Assembly: GCA_964489835.1 (NCBI GenBank)
Contig: CAZBBC010000064.1
Span: 1-22,593 of the forward strand
DNA: 22,593 nucleotides
Source: CAZBBC01 sp964489835
GTDB lineage: Bacteria > Calditrichota > Calditrichia > JAJRVZ01
Reading direction: 5' to 3'
Shown: piece by piece, positions 7,072-15,013 of the stretch
How positions within the stretch are numbered: position 1 is the stretch's first letter
Layout: each line of letters starts with the position of its first letter
Notes under the pieces: generated by a model
Seen by the model: the letters and a program-made list of their open reading frames with translations, nothing else
Told to the model about the DNA's origin: nothing
Database searches by the model: none
Translations under genes and position numbers: made by a program

Positions 7072-9219
7072 TCACACCGATTTGGACAGTACGTGGCGGA
7101 TTTTCTTTTCCAGTTCTTTGAGGGAATATGGTTTAGCCAGAAAATAAAAACCACGGATGCCGACTGAATCTTTTGTAACTATATGACTATCGGTATAGCC
7201 GGAACATAACAGGATCTTCAACTGCGGATTAAGTTCACGCAGGTTTTGTGCCAGTTCCTCACCCCCCATCTCCGGCATCACCATATCTGTTATCACTAAA
7301 TCGATTTTATCGATTAAGGAATCCTTCTTTATGATCTCCAATGCATGTTTTCCATTATTAGCGACGTGGATGGTATAACCAAAAGATTTTAAAGCCTCGC
7401 AGTTCAGATTGCGGACATGAAGATCATCTTCCACAATCAGTAATGTTTCATTATGTGGTTCAATATGTATATTGGAATCTATTGTTGACTCAACCGTTTT
7501 TTCCTCTTCTGAAGCGGGCCAGTATATTTTAAAAGAACTACCGACACCGGGCTGGCTTTCGACATAGATACTGCTATTATTCTGTTTAACAATACCATAG
7601 ACGGTTGCCAGACCCAATCCTGTGCCTTCACTGTCCCTTTTGGTGGTATAAAAAGGATCGAAAATCTTCTGCATTATTTCTTTATCCATTCCGATGCCGG
7701 TATCTTCGACGGTAATAACGATATGTTTTCCTTCGCTGCTACCGGGATGTTGGCGGGTAAATTCTCTGGTTAGATTAATCTCTGAGGTAATAATCTTGAT
7801 ATATTTCAGATTGGTTTTATCTTTCTTTTCTTTAATCGCATGGCCGGCATTCACAATCAGATTAACCAAAATCTGTTGGATCTGAACAGGATCGGCTTTG
7901 ATAGTGCTTAGATTTTTTTTAAGATCTAATTCAATTTTAATATCTTCAGCGATCAGACGGGTCAGCATTTTATATAATTCAGAAATCTCTTTATTGATAT
8001 CGATAATTTTGGTCTGGATCATCTGTTTTCTACTGAATGCCAGTAACTGGCGAATGAGATTTTCTGCCCGTTTGCCGCCCTGAATAATATTGTTCACATC
8101 ATTATAATTAGGATGTGATTCATCCATATCCATCTGCATCAATTCGGCATAACCGGTGATCGTGGTAAGTATATTATTGAAATCATGGGCAACACCACCG
8201 GCCAGGAGGCCGATAGATTCCATTTTCTGGGCCTGGAAAAATTGTTGTTCCAGATGCCGCTGCTCGGTTACATCGCGCAATATTCCCTCGTAGGCAACGA
8301 TACCACCATTCTCATTCCTCAATACGGCAACAGTTGCCAGCACCATTATTTTTTTATTATCTTTTGTCTTGAGTTCCAGCTCATAATCTTTTAACTGACC
8401 GCGTATCTCCAGTTTCTTCTGGTATTGTATCCGATCATCGGGGTTGACATAAAGATCCTCTCCGATATTAACATCTAATAATTCTTTGATCGATGAATAT
8501 CCAAATAACTTTGCCCCGGCCGGATTAACATCGAGAAATTTACCCTCAGGTGTGGAGATAAAAACCATGTCTTCTATTTCTGAGAATAAGGTTCTTAACT
8601 TCTGTTCGGTTTGTTTCCCTAAATGAACAGCGCGCTTACGCTTGATAGCGCCCATAAATATATCTCCGCAATTTTTAAGCAGATGTTCAACATCGGCCGA
8701 CCAATCCCTTTCCTGTTTCACTGCATCGAAACCGATAAATCCACTCACCTTACTATTTGAGATCAATGGACAAAGGATCATCGATTTTGTTTTTTCAGCC
8801 TCCAGAATCAGCTGCATCGTTTTTGCTTTCTCGGGAATTTGGGAGAGTGATGATATATTGATGGTTGATTTGTCAAGAATCGAATCCACCAGCCATGAAA
8901 AATCTTCACCATCCACCCGCTCATGGCGACTTATTTTTTCTTTTATTTCCGGCTGATTAAACTGATGTGAAATCTGCAGTTTTTTGTTGTCACCCTGAAA
9001 AAGATAAATGTATCCCCGATCTGCCTTTACGAATTGAACGACAGTATCTAAACAGGATTCAATCACACGGTCAATTTCCGCAGGGGTTACATGAACGAAT
9101 TGAAGAGCAATCGAAGAAATTAACTGCTCAATCTCGATCTTCAATCGAAGATCTTTTAAACCGTCCCGGTCCTTTATGCGTCTAATATTTTTTCTGAATG
9201 AATCTAGTTTATTTTTCAA
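7072..9219 (-). CDS. Cytoplasmic hybrid sensor histidine kinase: GAF-PAS-HisKA-HATPase-REC
   Basis: The 715-residue product has no membrane segment or signal peptide. Domains in order: GAF (about 40-195), PAS with its C-terminal cap (about 206-325), HisKA with phospho-accepting His 345 in GGVAHDFNNIL, and HATPase. The HATPase has N box (Asn 453/457), G1 DTGIG (506-510), F box FDPFYTTK and G2 GTGLGLATVYG (532-542). A C-terminal receiver (about 592-712) has acidic Asp 598/599, phospho-acceptor Asp 645 in ITDMVMPEMGG, and Lys 696. All catalytic residues are present, so it can phosphorylate His and pass the group to its own receiver. No DNA-binding output domain exists; a phosphotransfer partner must be elsewhere. 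The start is TTG 9219, with only a weak AAAGAAGA site; an in-frame TAA lies 15 bases upstream, so no ATG start exists before residue 135. It follows the surface protein gene by 137 bases. Confidence 0.92.
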   Translation of the reverse strand: MKNKLDSFRKNIRRIKDRDGLKDLRLKIEIEQLISSIALQFVHVTPAEIDRVIESCLDTVVQFVKADRGYIYLFQGDNKKLQISHQFNQPEIKEKISRHERVDGEDFSWLVDSILDKSTINISSLSQIPEKAKTMQLILEAEKTKSMILCPLISNSKVSGFIGFDAVKQERDWSADVEHLLKNCGDIFMGAIKRKRAVHLGKQTEQKLRTLFSEIEDMVFISTPEGKFLDVNPAGAKLFGYSSIKELLDVNIGEDLYVNPDDRIQYQKKLEIRGQLKDYELELKTKDNKKIMVLATVAVLRNENGGIVAYEGILRDVTEQRHLEQQFFQAQKMESIGLLAGGVAHDFNNILTTITGYAELMQMDMDESHPNYNDVNNIIQGGKRAENLIRQLLAFSRKQMIQTKIIDINKEISELYKMLTRLIAEDIKIELDLKKNLSTIKADPVQIQQILVNLIVNAGHAIKEKKDKTNLKYIKIITSEINLTREFTRQHPGSSEGKHIVITVEDTGIGMDKEIMQKIFDPFYTTKRDSEGTGLGLATVYGIVKQNNSSIYVESQPGVGSSFKIYWPASEEEKTVESTIDSNIHIEPHNETLLIVEDDLHVRNLNCEALKSFGYTIHVANNGKHALEIIKKDSLIDKIDLVITDMVMPEMGGEELAQNLRELNPQLKILLCSGYTDSHIVTKDSVGIRGFYFLAKPYSLKELEKKIRHVLSKSV

Positions 9220-9356
9220 GATAATTCTTCTTTATATTGTTTTTGAGCCACCATTCGGTATTCTTCATCGTATGTTTGTATCATATGACTATTAGATTCC
9301 TTTTTTTTTAAACATACAACCTGTCAATACATTATTTTTCTCCTGGTCTATTGATG

Positions 9357-12300
9357 CTATTTTTGTAATATCATTTTAATAGCACGGTTATATTTTCCGG
9401 ACCTGAATTGTAGAAAGTAGATACCACTGGATACGGACACGTGCGCGGCATTGGTACCATTCCACTCAATAGTATGATAACCGGCTTCCTTATACTCTTT
9501 TTCCGATAATGTCAGAATATGCTGGCCCAATATATTGAATATCTTTATGGTTACCTGCTCAGGATGTGGTAACTGATATTCAATAATTGTAGCCGGATTA
9601 AAAGGATTAGGGTAGTTCTGTGCAAGTTTAAATTTTAAGGGAATCTTCCGGTATTCGGCGGCAGCACTGGCAATATAGTCTGCTGTTCCGACAATCAATT
9701 CGTAGTTTGTTTTGTTTGATGAAACGGGGATGATATCTGTCTCGTGGATTAATCCGGTTTCTTTATCTACCACCATCCAATCAAAGTTTTGGGGAAGGTT
9801 TTCAGGATTAATCTGTATCGTTTTTTCAGCACTGACGTTACTATTCAATTCGAAGAAGAAGATATATCCCTCATCACCGGCCGCACGAAAATCGGTTGAA
9901 TATCTACCTTCCTGCTCTGCGGCGAGAAAATAGACGCTAACGTATTCACCGATGGGGGGTGGTTCCGGAAAATCATAAGCATCGAGAGCTGATGTGGCTT
10001 TGATATGTGTCCCTGCATAATTAAACTGATCTTTCAGACGGCCGCTCTCCACGGTAATCTGAATATACCAATCGGTATCAAAAGGTGAATTAACCGTGGA
10101 TCCTTTTTGTTTCAAAGAGGTTGCCTCCCGCGGAGTAATCGATAACACCGTATCCTCCAATACTTTTAAGGCATATCCCTTATAAGGTTCAAGCACTGAG
10201 GCAAATTGCCAGTCTGTGCCATCATAATAACGCAGGGCAGGGATAGGGCTGATGTCACTCCAGGTAACCGGAAAACCAAAGGGAGTGGCAATCATATTCC
10301 AGCCTTTTTTCAAATCAAGAGTAAAATCCTCATGAGTTGACACTGACCGACTGTTCTCAACATCAAGTTCCGTTGGTGTTTTTGTAATGAGCCACAAAGC
10401 TTTTCCCGGAAGCAGCATCTGGTTCATACCAGTAATTTCAGTATAATCTGAACCGTTGATGCAATCAAAGATCCGGTATTTCGTGTTATCATAAGGACCC
10501 AAATCATCTGAAAATAAACTATTCAGATCCTGATCCGTCGCCATAAACGGCAGAGAAATCATCTGGTAGATTTCTTTATGCGTTTTTCCGGGAAATCTAA
10601 TTTGAGGAATGAATACCGGAATATCATTGGGATGGTTCCGTCCCTCTTCGGGAAATTCAGTAAAAGTCCAGCCATGATAAGCACAGACAAAATATTCCAT
10701 ACCCCGGGATGTGATCGATGTCGAATCCAATGGGGTGGCCCAGAAATCCGTACCCACCTGTTTTGACAGGGGTATCTTCTCAAATGCATTTTTGCCGCCA
10801 GGTCTTATGGAAACAAAAGCGGAATCGATAGTTGAAGAACTGGTGATTTTAAAACTTATATTCGCCGGATGGGCATTGACAAATGGATCGCTGGAATTCA
10901 CCGGATCAAAGGCAATGGAAGCGGGTTGATTGTCAAAAGAGATACCAGAGAGTGCTACAATCCCAATGGGGTTGATAGGATCGTTGGAGAAAATACGCAG
11001 CATGGAACTCTTTTGGCCGATTTGATTTGGTTGGAATCGTATGGGTATATCTGCAGAATCGTTCGGGGCTAATACGATATCTTCGCTGATATTTTCTATC
11101 GCAAAGGCGTTGGAATCCGGTCCAGTAACAACCAGACTATCCTTAGGAACAATCAATACGCCCGGGCCGATGTTATAGATGGTGAATATTTGCATTGAAT
11201 CGGTGCTTACCGGAATTGAACCAAAATCCAGCTGCGACACAGAAAGTGTCATCTCTGGATTTAAACTTAAGGAATATCCAATCCCGGCTAATTCAACCGG
11301 TGTCATACGCTCTAGCGGATCATTGGAATAGATCCGCAGTTGTCCGGTGACCAGTCCCAGTTCTGCCGGTCTGAAACGCAGCGGTAAAATAAGACTGCTG
11401 TCTGCTTCAACGCTTAAAGGAAAAAGCAGGCTGTCTGTCATTTCAAACACTCTATTATTTGTGTCCGGTTGTAAAATAGGCAGGCTGTCAATGGCCAGTT
11501 CCCAGTTGCCATGGTTCTCAATGGTTAACTGTTGAGTGTAACTGGAATCGAGTGTTACCTGACCGAAATCGAGAGTCGCTGTTGATAAACGCAGATCCGG
11601 CGCAAAACCTGTGCCGCTCAAAGCCACGGAATCTTCACTATTAAACGGATCATTGGATAGGATCCGCAGTTGTCCGGCCGCTGCTCCCCGCACGGCTGGT
11701 TTGAAACGGACCGGTAATACCACCTGACTGTCCGGTTCAATATGGATCGGCAAAGAAAGAGTGGCTTCACCCGAGTCAAACACTGTATCCGACGGTAAAA
11801 AAATGACATTTTCAATGGTTAAGGTATAATTACCGAGGTTTTCAATCGTTAACTGCCGGGTGGAATCAGTGCTCAGAAAAACCTGCCCGAAATCCAGGGC
11901 TGGGACGGAAATACTAATTTCCGGAGCGACGCCTGTCCCGCTTAATGGCACTAAAACCTCTTGTTGGAAGGGATCATTGGATTGAATGGAGATCTGACTG
12001 CCCAGTGGTCCTAATGCCACAGGCTTAAAACGGATAGGGAAAACCATGTTATTTCCCGGCTCGATAGGAAGGGGGAAGGTAAGAGTGGTGTCAGTCATTT
12101 CAAAAGCCGTATCTGTTGGCGGTATGCTAAAACTTTGGATGACCAGGGTATCGTTACCGGTATTGTCGATGGTTAATATATAAGTGGAATCAGTGGTCAG
12201 GAAAACCGGACCAAAATCCACATTGGCTGAAGATAAATCCAGTACCGGGGCGAGGCCGGTGCCGCGTAATTGAACATCTACTTCCTGCCGGAAGGGATCA

Positions 12301-14156
12301 TTGGAGTAGATCCGTAATTGTCCGCTGACCAGTCCCAGTTCTGCCGGTCTGAAGCGCAGGGGTAAAACAAGACTATTGTCCGCTTCAATTCCGAGAGGAA
12401 AGGATAGGAGACTGTCGGTCATTTCAAAGACAATATTCGCGGTGTCTGGTTGGGATATGGACAGGCTGTCGATAATCAGCAAAGCATTACCATTATTACT
12501 GATCATCAGATTAAGAAGGCTGTCGGAAGATATCGAGACTTCACCGAAATCAAGCATTTGTTGATCCGGTTTGATCACCGGACCCAGACCCTCGCCTTTT
12601 AATGTGATTGCGATCGTACCATCGTCAGGATCATTACTTAGTAAAATCAGAAAATTTTGGAAATTTCTGGCTGAATCCGGCCTGAAGGTAACCTGAACCG
12701 TATCCCTCGCTGAATCCGGATTAATTTTTAGGGTGGTTTTACTTATTTTAAAGGCCGGATCTGGTGGTGGAACCAGATTTACCAATAGTGTATCCCCACC
12801 CAGATTAAGCACCGGTAAATCCAGAGCCGATGAATCTCCTAAGGATACGGGTCCAAAATCTAAGTTTATCAGGGGAAGGTCAATGTCGGGAACAACGCCT
12901 TCACCTCTCAGCGAGGCAAAAACATTTCCGTATCCTATAGTCCCGAGAACTAAATCTGAGGTCAGGACATCAACTTGATCCGGTGTAAAGGTAAGTGAGA
13001 TATCCGTACTATTTAATTCGTGGATTAAAAAGGGTTCTTTATCGGTAGAAAAAGCGGCAGGATTGGTGCCTTCAAAATCGATATCCGTCACCGATATCCA
13101 GGCGTTCCGGTAATTGTAAGCTTTAACGGGTAAAGAGAGGCTGCTATCTTTGGAGACTCTTCCGAAGTCCAGACTTTCCGGTTTGATATAAATCGGCGGA
13201 TACCAACCGAATGCCTCCGGTCCGCCATAGGCACCCATATCATTACGTGTACCCCCCAGCGACGGAGGAAAATATTTATCATTGTCAGTACCGATGGGAT
13301 TACCGGTGTCGATACAGGGTGATTGGCCGGACAGATTGTAGTAAGTCTCCACGGAAAAGTCAGGCGGAGAATTGATATTTCCGGTGCCGGGAAAAACACC
13401 GCTTCCCTGAATATTGCTGTAGGTGACATCCGGGGTTTTACTATTCCAGAAAATTCCATCATTATTGCCGTGAACAATAGAATTTCTGATCGTTAAGGCG
13501 CCGTCTTTTGTATCGATCCCGTTGGCCTGATTATCGGCAACGACACAGTTAGTCAAGATGGTATTATCATGACTGTCCGATGAGAAAATCCCGGCGATAG
13601 TATTTCCGGCTATAATCGAGTTTGAGGCGGTAATTTGCGAGTTATCTAAATAAATGCCATTTTCTTCATTATTGCTAATAATGCAGTGTTTTATCTGAAG
13701 GGCGGAATCTTTTATATACAAGCCTACACTATTGTTGTTGACGATTCGACAGTTTGATATTACCGGGCTGGCCCCGCCTTCAACCCTGATTCCCTGATCA
13801 TTACCTCCCTCGATCCGGCAATAGGTCAGCGAAACGGTCGCATCTGCCTTTATCTTGATACCTTTCCAGCCGAATGAACTACCCGGTTCAGGTTGAAAAT
13901 AGATGGAATCGCTATAAAACCCATCGGCATGAAAAATCCCATCTATATCAAATTTATAATTATTTCTGAATTGAATCTTAACGCCCGGTTCAATGGTAAG
14001 TTTATCAATCGTCAAATTTCCGATGACGATATAGGGGGAATTATCAGCTGTCCACGGCTCGTCCGTATCGATGGTCCCACCGGGTACAGTGATCGCGGCA
14101 AAGAGCCTTGTCCCTAAAGTTAAAATTATGACGAGTGAGAAAAGTCTAAATTTCAT
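9357..14156 (-). CDS. Giant secreted surface protein: beta-helix, seven ASH repeats, C-terminal T9SS/FlgD-like sorting domain
   Basis: The 1599-residue product starts with a signal peptide (1-21, cut after LFA-A). A right-handed parallel beta-helix follows (about 45-255), shown by short strand/turn repeats such as SNCRIVNNNSVGLYIKD. Seven ASPM/SPD-2/Hydin (choice-of-anchor D type) Ig-like repeats come next. Their LDFG-type motifs start at 329, 432, 535, 646, 754, 862 and 976; most have SNDP, and they end in a GTG- or GEG-like turn. Residues 1080-1500 are beta-rich with two 'MISLPF / GWNMIATPF' type modules. The C-terminus (1512-1599, NYPNPFNP...GQ...SSGIYFLQ...) matches the type A T9SS sorting/FlgD Ig-like domain, implying export through the outer membrane and surface attachment. 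The ribosome site AAAGG overlaps the stop of the TPR-like gene 13 bases upstream, so the two are translationally coupled. Role inferred: adhesin or scaffold; no catalytic motif seen. Confidence 0.9.
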   Translation of the reverse strand: MKFRLFSLVIILTLGTRLFAAITVPGGTIDTDEPWTADNSPYIVIGNLTIDKLTIEPGVKIQFRNNYKFDIDGIFHADGFYSDSIYFQPEPGSSFGWKGIKIKADATVSLTYCRIEGGNDQGIRVEGGASPVISNCRIVNNNSVGLYIKDSALQIKHCIISNNEENGIYLDNSQITASNSIIAGNTIAGIFSSDSHDNTILTNCVVADNQANGIDTKDGALTIRNSIVHGNNDGIFWNSKTPDVTYSNIQGSGVFPGTGNINSPPDFSVETYYNLSGQSPCIDTGNPIGTDNDKYFPPSLGGTRNDMGAYGGPEAFGWYPPIYIKPESLDFGRVSKDSSLSLPVKAYNYRNAWISVTDIDFEGTNPAAFSTDKEPFLIHELNSTDISLTFTPDQVDVLTSDLVLGTIGYGNVFASLRGEGVVPDIDLPLINLDFGPVSLGDSSALDLPVLNLGGDTLLVNLVPPPDPAFKISKTTLKINPDSARDTVQVTFRPDSARNFQNFLILLSNDPDDGTIAITLKGEGLGPVIKPDQQMLDFGEVSISSDSLLNLMISNNGNALLIIDSLSISQPDTANIVFEMTDSLLSFPLGIEADNSLVLPLRFRPAELGLVSGQLRIYSNDPFRQEVDVQLRGTGLAPVLDLSSANVDFGPVFLTTDSTYILTIDNTGNDTLVIQSFSIPPTDTAFEMTDTTLTFPLPIEPGNNMVFPIRFKPVALGPLGSQISIQSNDPFQQEVLVPLSGTGVAPEISISVPALDFGQVFLSTDSTRQLTIENLGNYTLTIENVIFLPSDTVFDSGEATLSLPIHIEPDSQVVLPVRFKPAVRGAAAGQLRILSNDPFNSEDSVALSGTGFAPDLRLSTATLDFGQVTLDSSYTQQLTIENHGNWELAIDSLPILQPDTNNRVFEMTDSLLFPLSVEADSSLILPLRFRPAELGLVTGQLRIYSNDPLERMTPVELAGIGYSLSLNPEMTLSVSQLDFGSIPVSTDSMQIFTIYNIGPGVLIVPKDSLVVTGPDSNAFAIENISEDIVLAPNDSADIPIRFQPNQIGQKSSMLRIFSNDPINPIGIVALSGISFDNQPASIAFDPVNSSDPFVNAHPANISFKITSSSTIDSAFVSIRPGGKNAFEKIPLSKQVGTDFWATPLDSTSITSRGMEYFVCAYHGWTFTEFPEEGRNHPNDIPVFIPQIRFPGKTHKEIYQMISLPFMATDQDLNSLFSDDLGPYDNTKYRIFDCINGSDYTEITGMNQMLLPGKALWLITKTPTELDVENSRSVSTHEDFTLDLKKGWNMIATPFGFPVTWSDISPIPALRYYDGTDWQFASVLEPYKGYALKVLEDTVLSITPREATSLKQKGSTVNSPFDTDWYIQITVESGRLKDQFNYAGTHIKATSALDAYDFPEPPPIGEYVSVYFLAAEQEGRYSTDFRAAGDEGYIFFFELNSNVSAEKTIQINPENLPQNFDWMVVDKETGLIHETDIIPVSSNKTNYELIVGTADYIASAAAEYRKIPLKFKLAQNYPNPFNPATIIEYQLPHPEQVTIKIFNILGQHILTLSEKEYKEAGYHTIEWNGTNAAHVSVSSGIYFLQFRSGKYNRAIKMILQK
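11317..11447. repeat. Near-identical internal repeat, copy in ASH repeat 6
   Basis: This stretch and 12295-12428 are very similar at DNA level, with a perfect run of about 28 bases centred on CCAGTCCCAGTTCTGCCGG. The offset is 978 bases (326 codons, three ASH units). Both encode PLRFRPAELGLV plus GQLRIYSNDP. A 3-base indel near the end keeps frame. Confidence 0.75.
12295..12428. repeat. Near-identical internal repeat, copy in ASH repeat 3
   Basis: Partner of 11317-11447. The other five ASH repeats of the same gene are much less alike at the DNA level, so this pair stands out as a recent copy or gene-conversion tract. Confidence 0.75.
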
Positions 14157-14169
14157 CTAACACTAACCT

Positions 14170-14760
14170 TTATTCCGGAAAAGCCGGTGGCTGGGATAGC
14201 GGATTATTTTTAGTATCGTCGGGCGCTTTGTCATCACCACCGCCGGCAGCGACTAATACGATAAGAGCGACAGCCGCTGCGCCACCGGCTCCGATTAATA
14301 ACCATTGATTCCATCCGGATTCCTGTTGACTGTGTACTAATTGTGCTTGCTCGGCCCGCATTTCTGCTACAAGATTGACATAACGGGGGGTCTCCTGTTC
14401 AATCGTCGGTTGATAGGAAGGTTCCAGTGCCAGGATCAGCTTAATATTTTCCCTGGTCGATGGCAGGTCATCTTTGGCCAAATAGGTACGGGCCAGAATT
14501 TTATGCGCTCTGAGGCGATGAGGAATACTCAGGGATTCGTCATTAAGACATTGGTTCACCAGTTTAATCGCCTTATCAAATTCACCGTTATAGTAGTTTT
14601 CTTCCGCTTGATCTAATCTATCGCCGGATGATAGTTGATTAATGGCATATAGGTTTGAACCGCTACCGCTAATCGTGCATAATAATTGCAGATATAATAA
14701 AACCGGAATTAAGGACAAGCTGATGATACGTCGTTTATTTTTTTTCTCTTGTTTTCTCAT
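14170..14760 (-). CDS. Membrane-anchored TPR-like protein with GGGDD...PPAFP tail
   Basis: About 196 residues from ATG 14760; GTG 14772 would add four. Seen in order: a very basic N-terminus (RKQEKKNKRR), an uncleaved anchor or signal segment (about 13-33), and a TPR-like helical region (about 50-125). The TPR-like region has ENYYNGEFDKAIKLVNQCL and ARTYLAKDDLPSTRENIKLIL, the latter followed by LEPSY and TPRYVNLVAEMR. Then come a glutamine-rich linker, a second hydrophobic helix (about 154-172), and the low-complexity tail GGGDDKAPDD...LSQPPAFP. It is not a named family I can identify with certainty. TPRs bind other proteins, so a scaffold role at the envelope is likely. It is coupled to the surface protein gene downstream (13 bases apart). 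The PEGA kinase gene lies upstream on the same strand, separated by a palindromic element, suggesting one functional group. Confidence 0.75.
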   Translation of the reverse strand: MRKQEKKNKRRIISLSLIPVLLYLQLLCTISGSGSNLYAINQLSSGDRLDQAEENYYNGEFDKAIKLVNQCLNDESLSIPHRLRAHKILARTYLAKDDLPSTRENIKLILALEPSYQPTIEQETPRYVNLVAEMRAEQAQLVHSQQESGWNQWLLIGAGGAAAVALIVLVAAGGGDDKAPDDTKNNPLSQPPAFPE

Positions 14761-14808
14761 ATCCAAGGTCACTTTTTATTTTTTCTGGTATTCATTGAAC
14801 AATTATAA

Positions 14809-14982
14809 AACTTGAGCTATTCATATGCCACGAAGCACACGAAGGATCCGAAGATTGATACTATTGTAAGTAAGAAGTAAGAATTAGGAAGTAGGAAAAT
14901 TGTTTTCATTTTTTAATTCTTACTTCTCAATTTTTGCTTCTCCTTGTGACCTTCGTGCTCTTCGTGGTAAATAATTCAAGTT
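14809..14982. repeat. MITE-like long imperfect palindrome
   Basis: Three nested inverted repeats define it: AACTTGA (14809-14815) with TCAAGTT (14976-14982); CCACGAAGCACACGAAGG (14828-14845) with CCTTCGTGCTCTTCGTGG (14950-14967), 16 of 18 bases; and AGAAGTAAGAATT (14873-14885) with AATTCTTACTTCT (14915-14927), perfect. The whole 174-base unit can fold into one long hairpin. It codes for nothing and fills almost all the gap between the kinase and TPR genes. The CACGAAG/CTTCGTG theme is a known type of dispersed intergenic sequence. It may have inserted into an older operon. Confidence 0.7.
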
Positions 14983-15013
14983 AAGTTATTTCATCAGTGC
15001 CTTTATTTGAATC

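Noticed and set aside
6813..7154. 113-codon minus-strand frame between the LEA and kinase genes
   Set aside because: It runs through the REP-like palindrome and the end of the kinase gene; the product is low in meaning and has no ribosome site.
9209..9268. Small upstream frames (19 and 12 codons) overlapping the hybrid kinase TTG start
   Set aside because: Neither has a good ribosome site, and short frames are expected by chance here.
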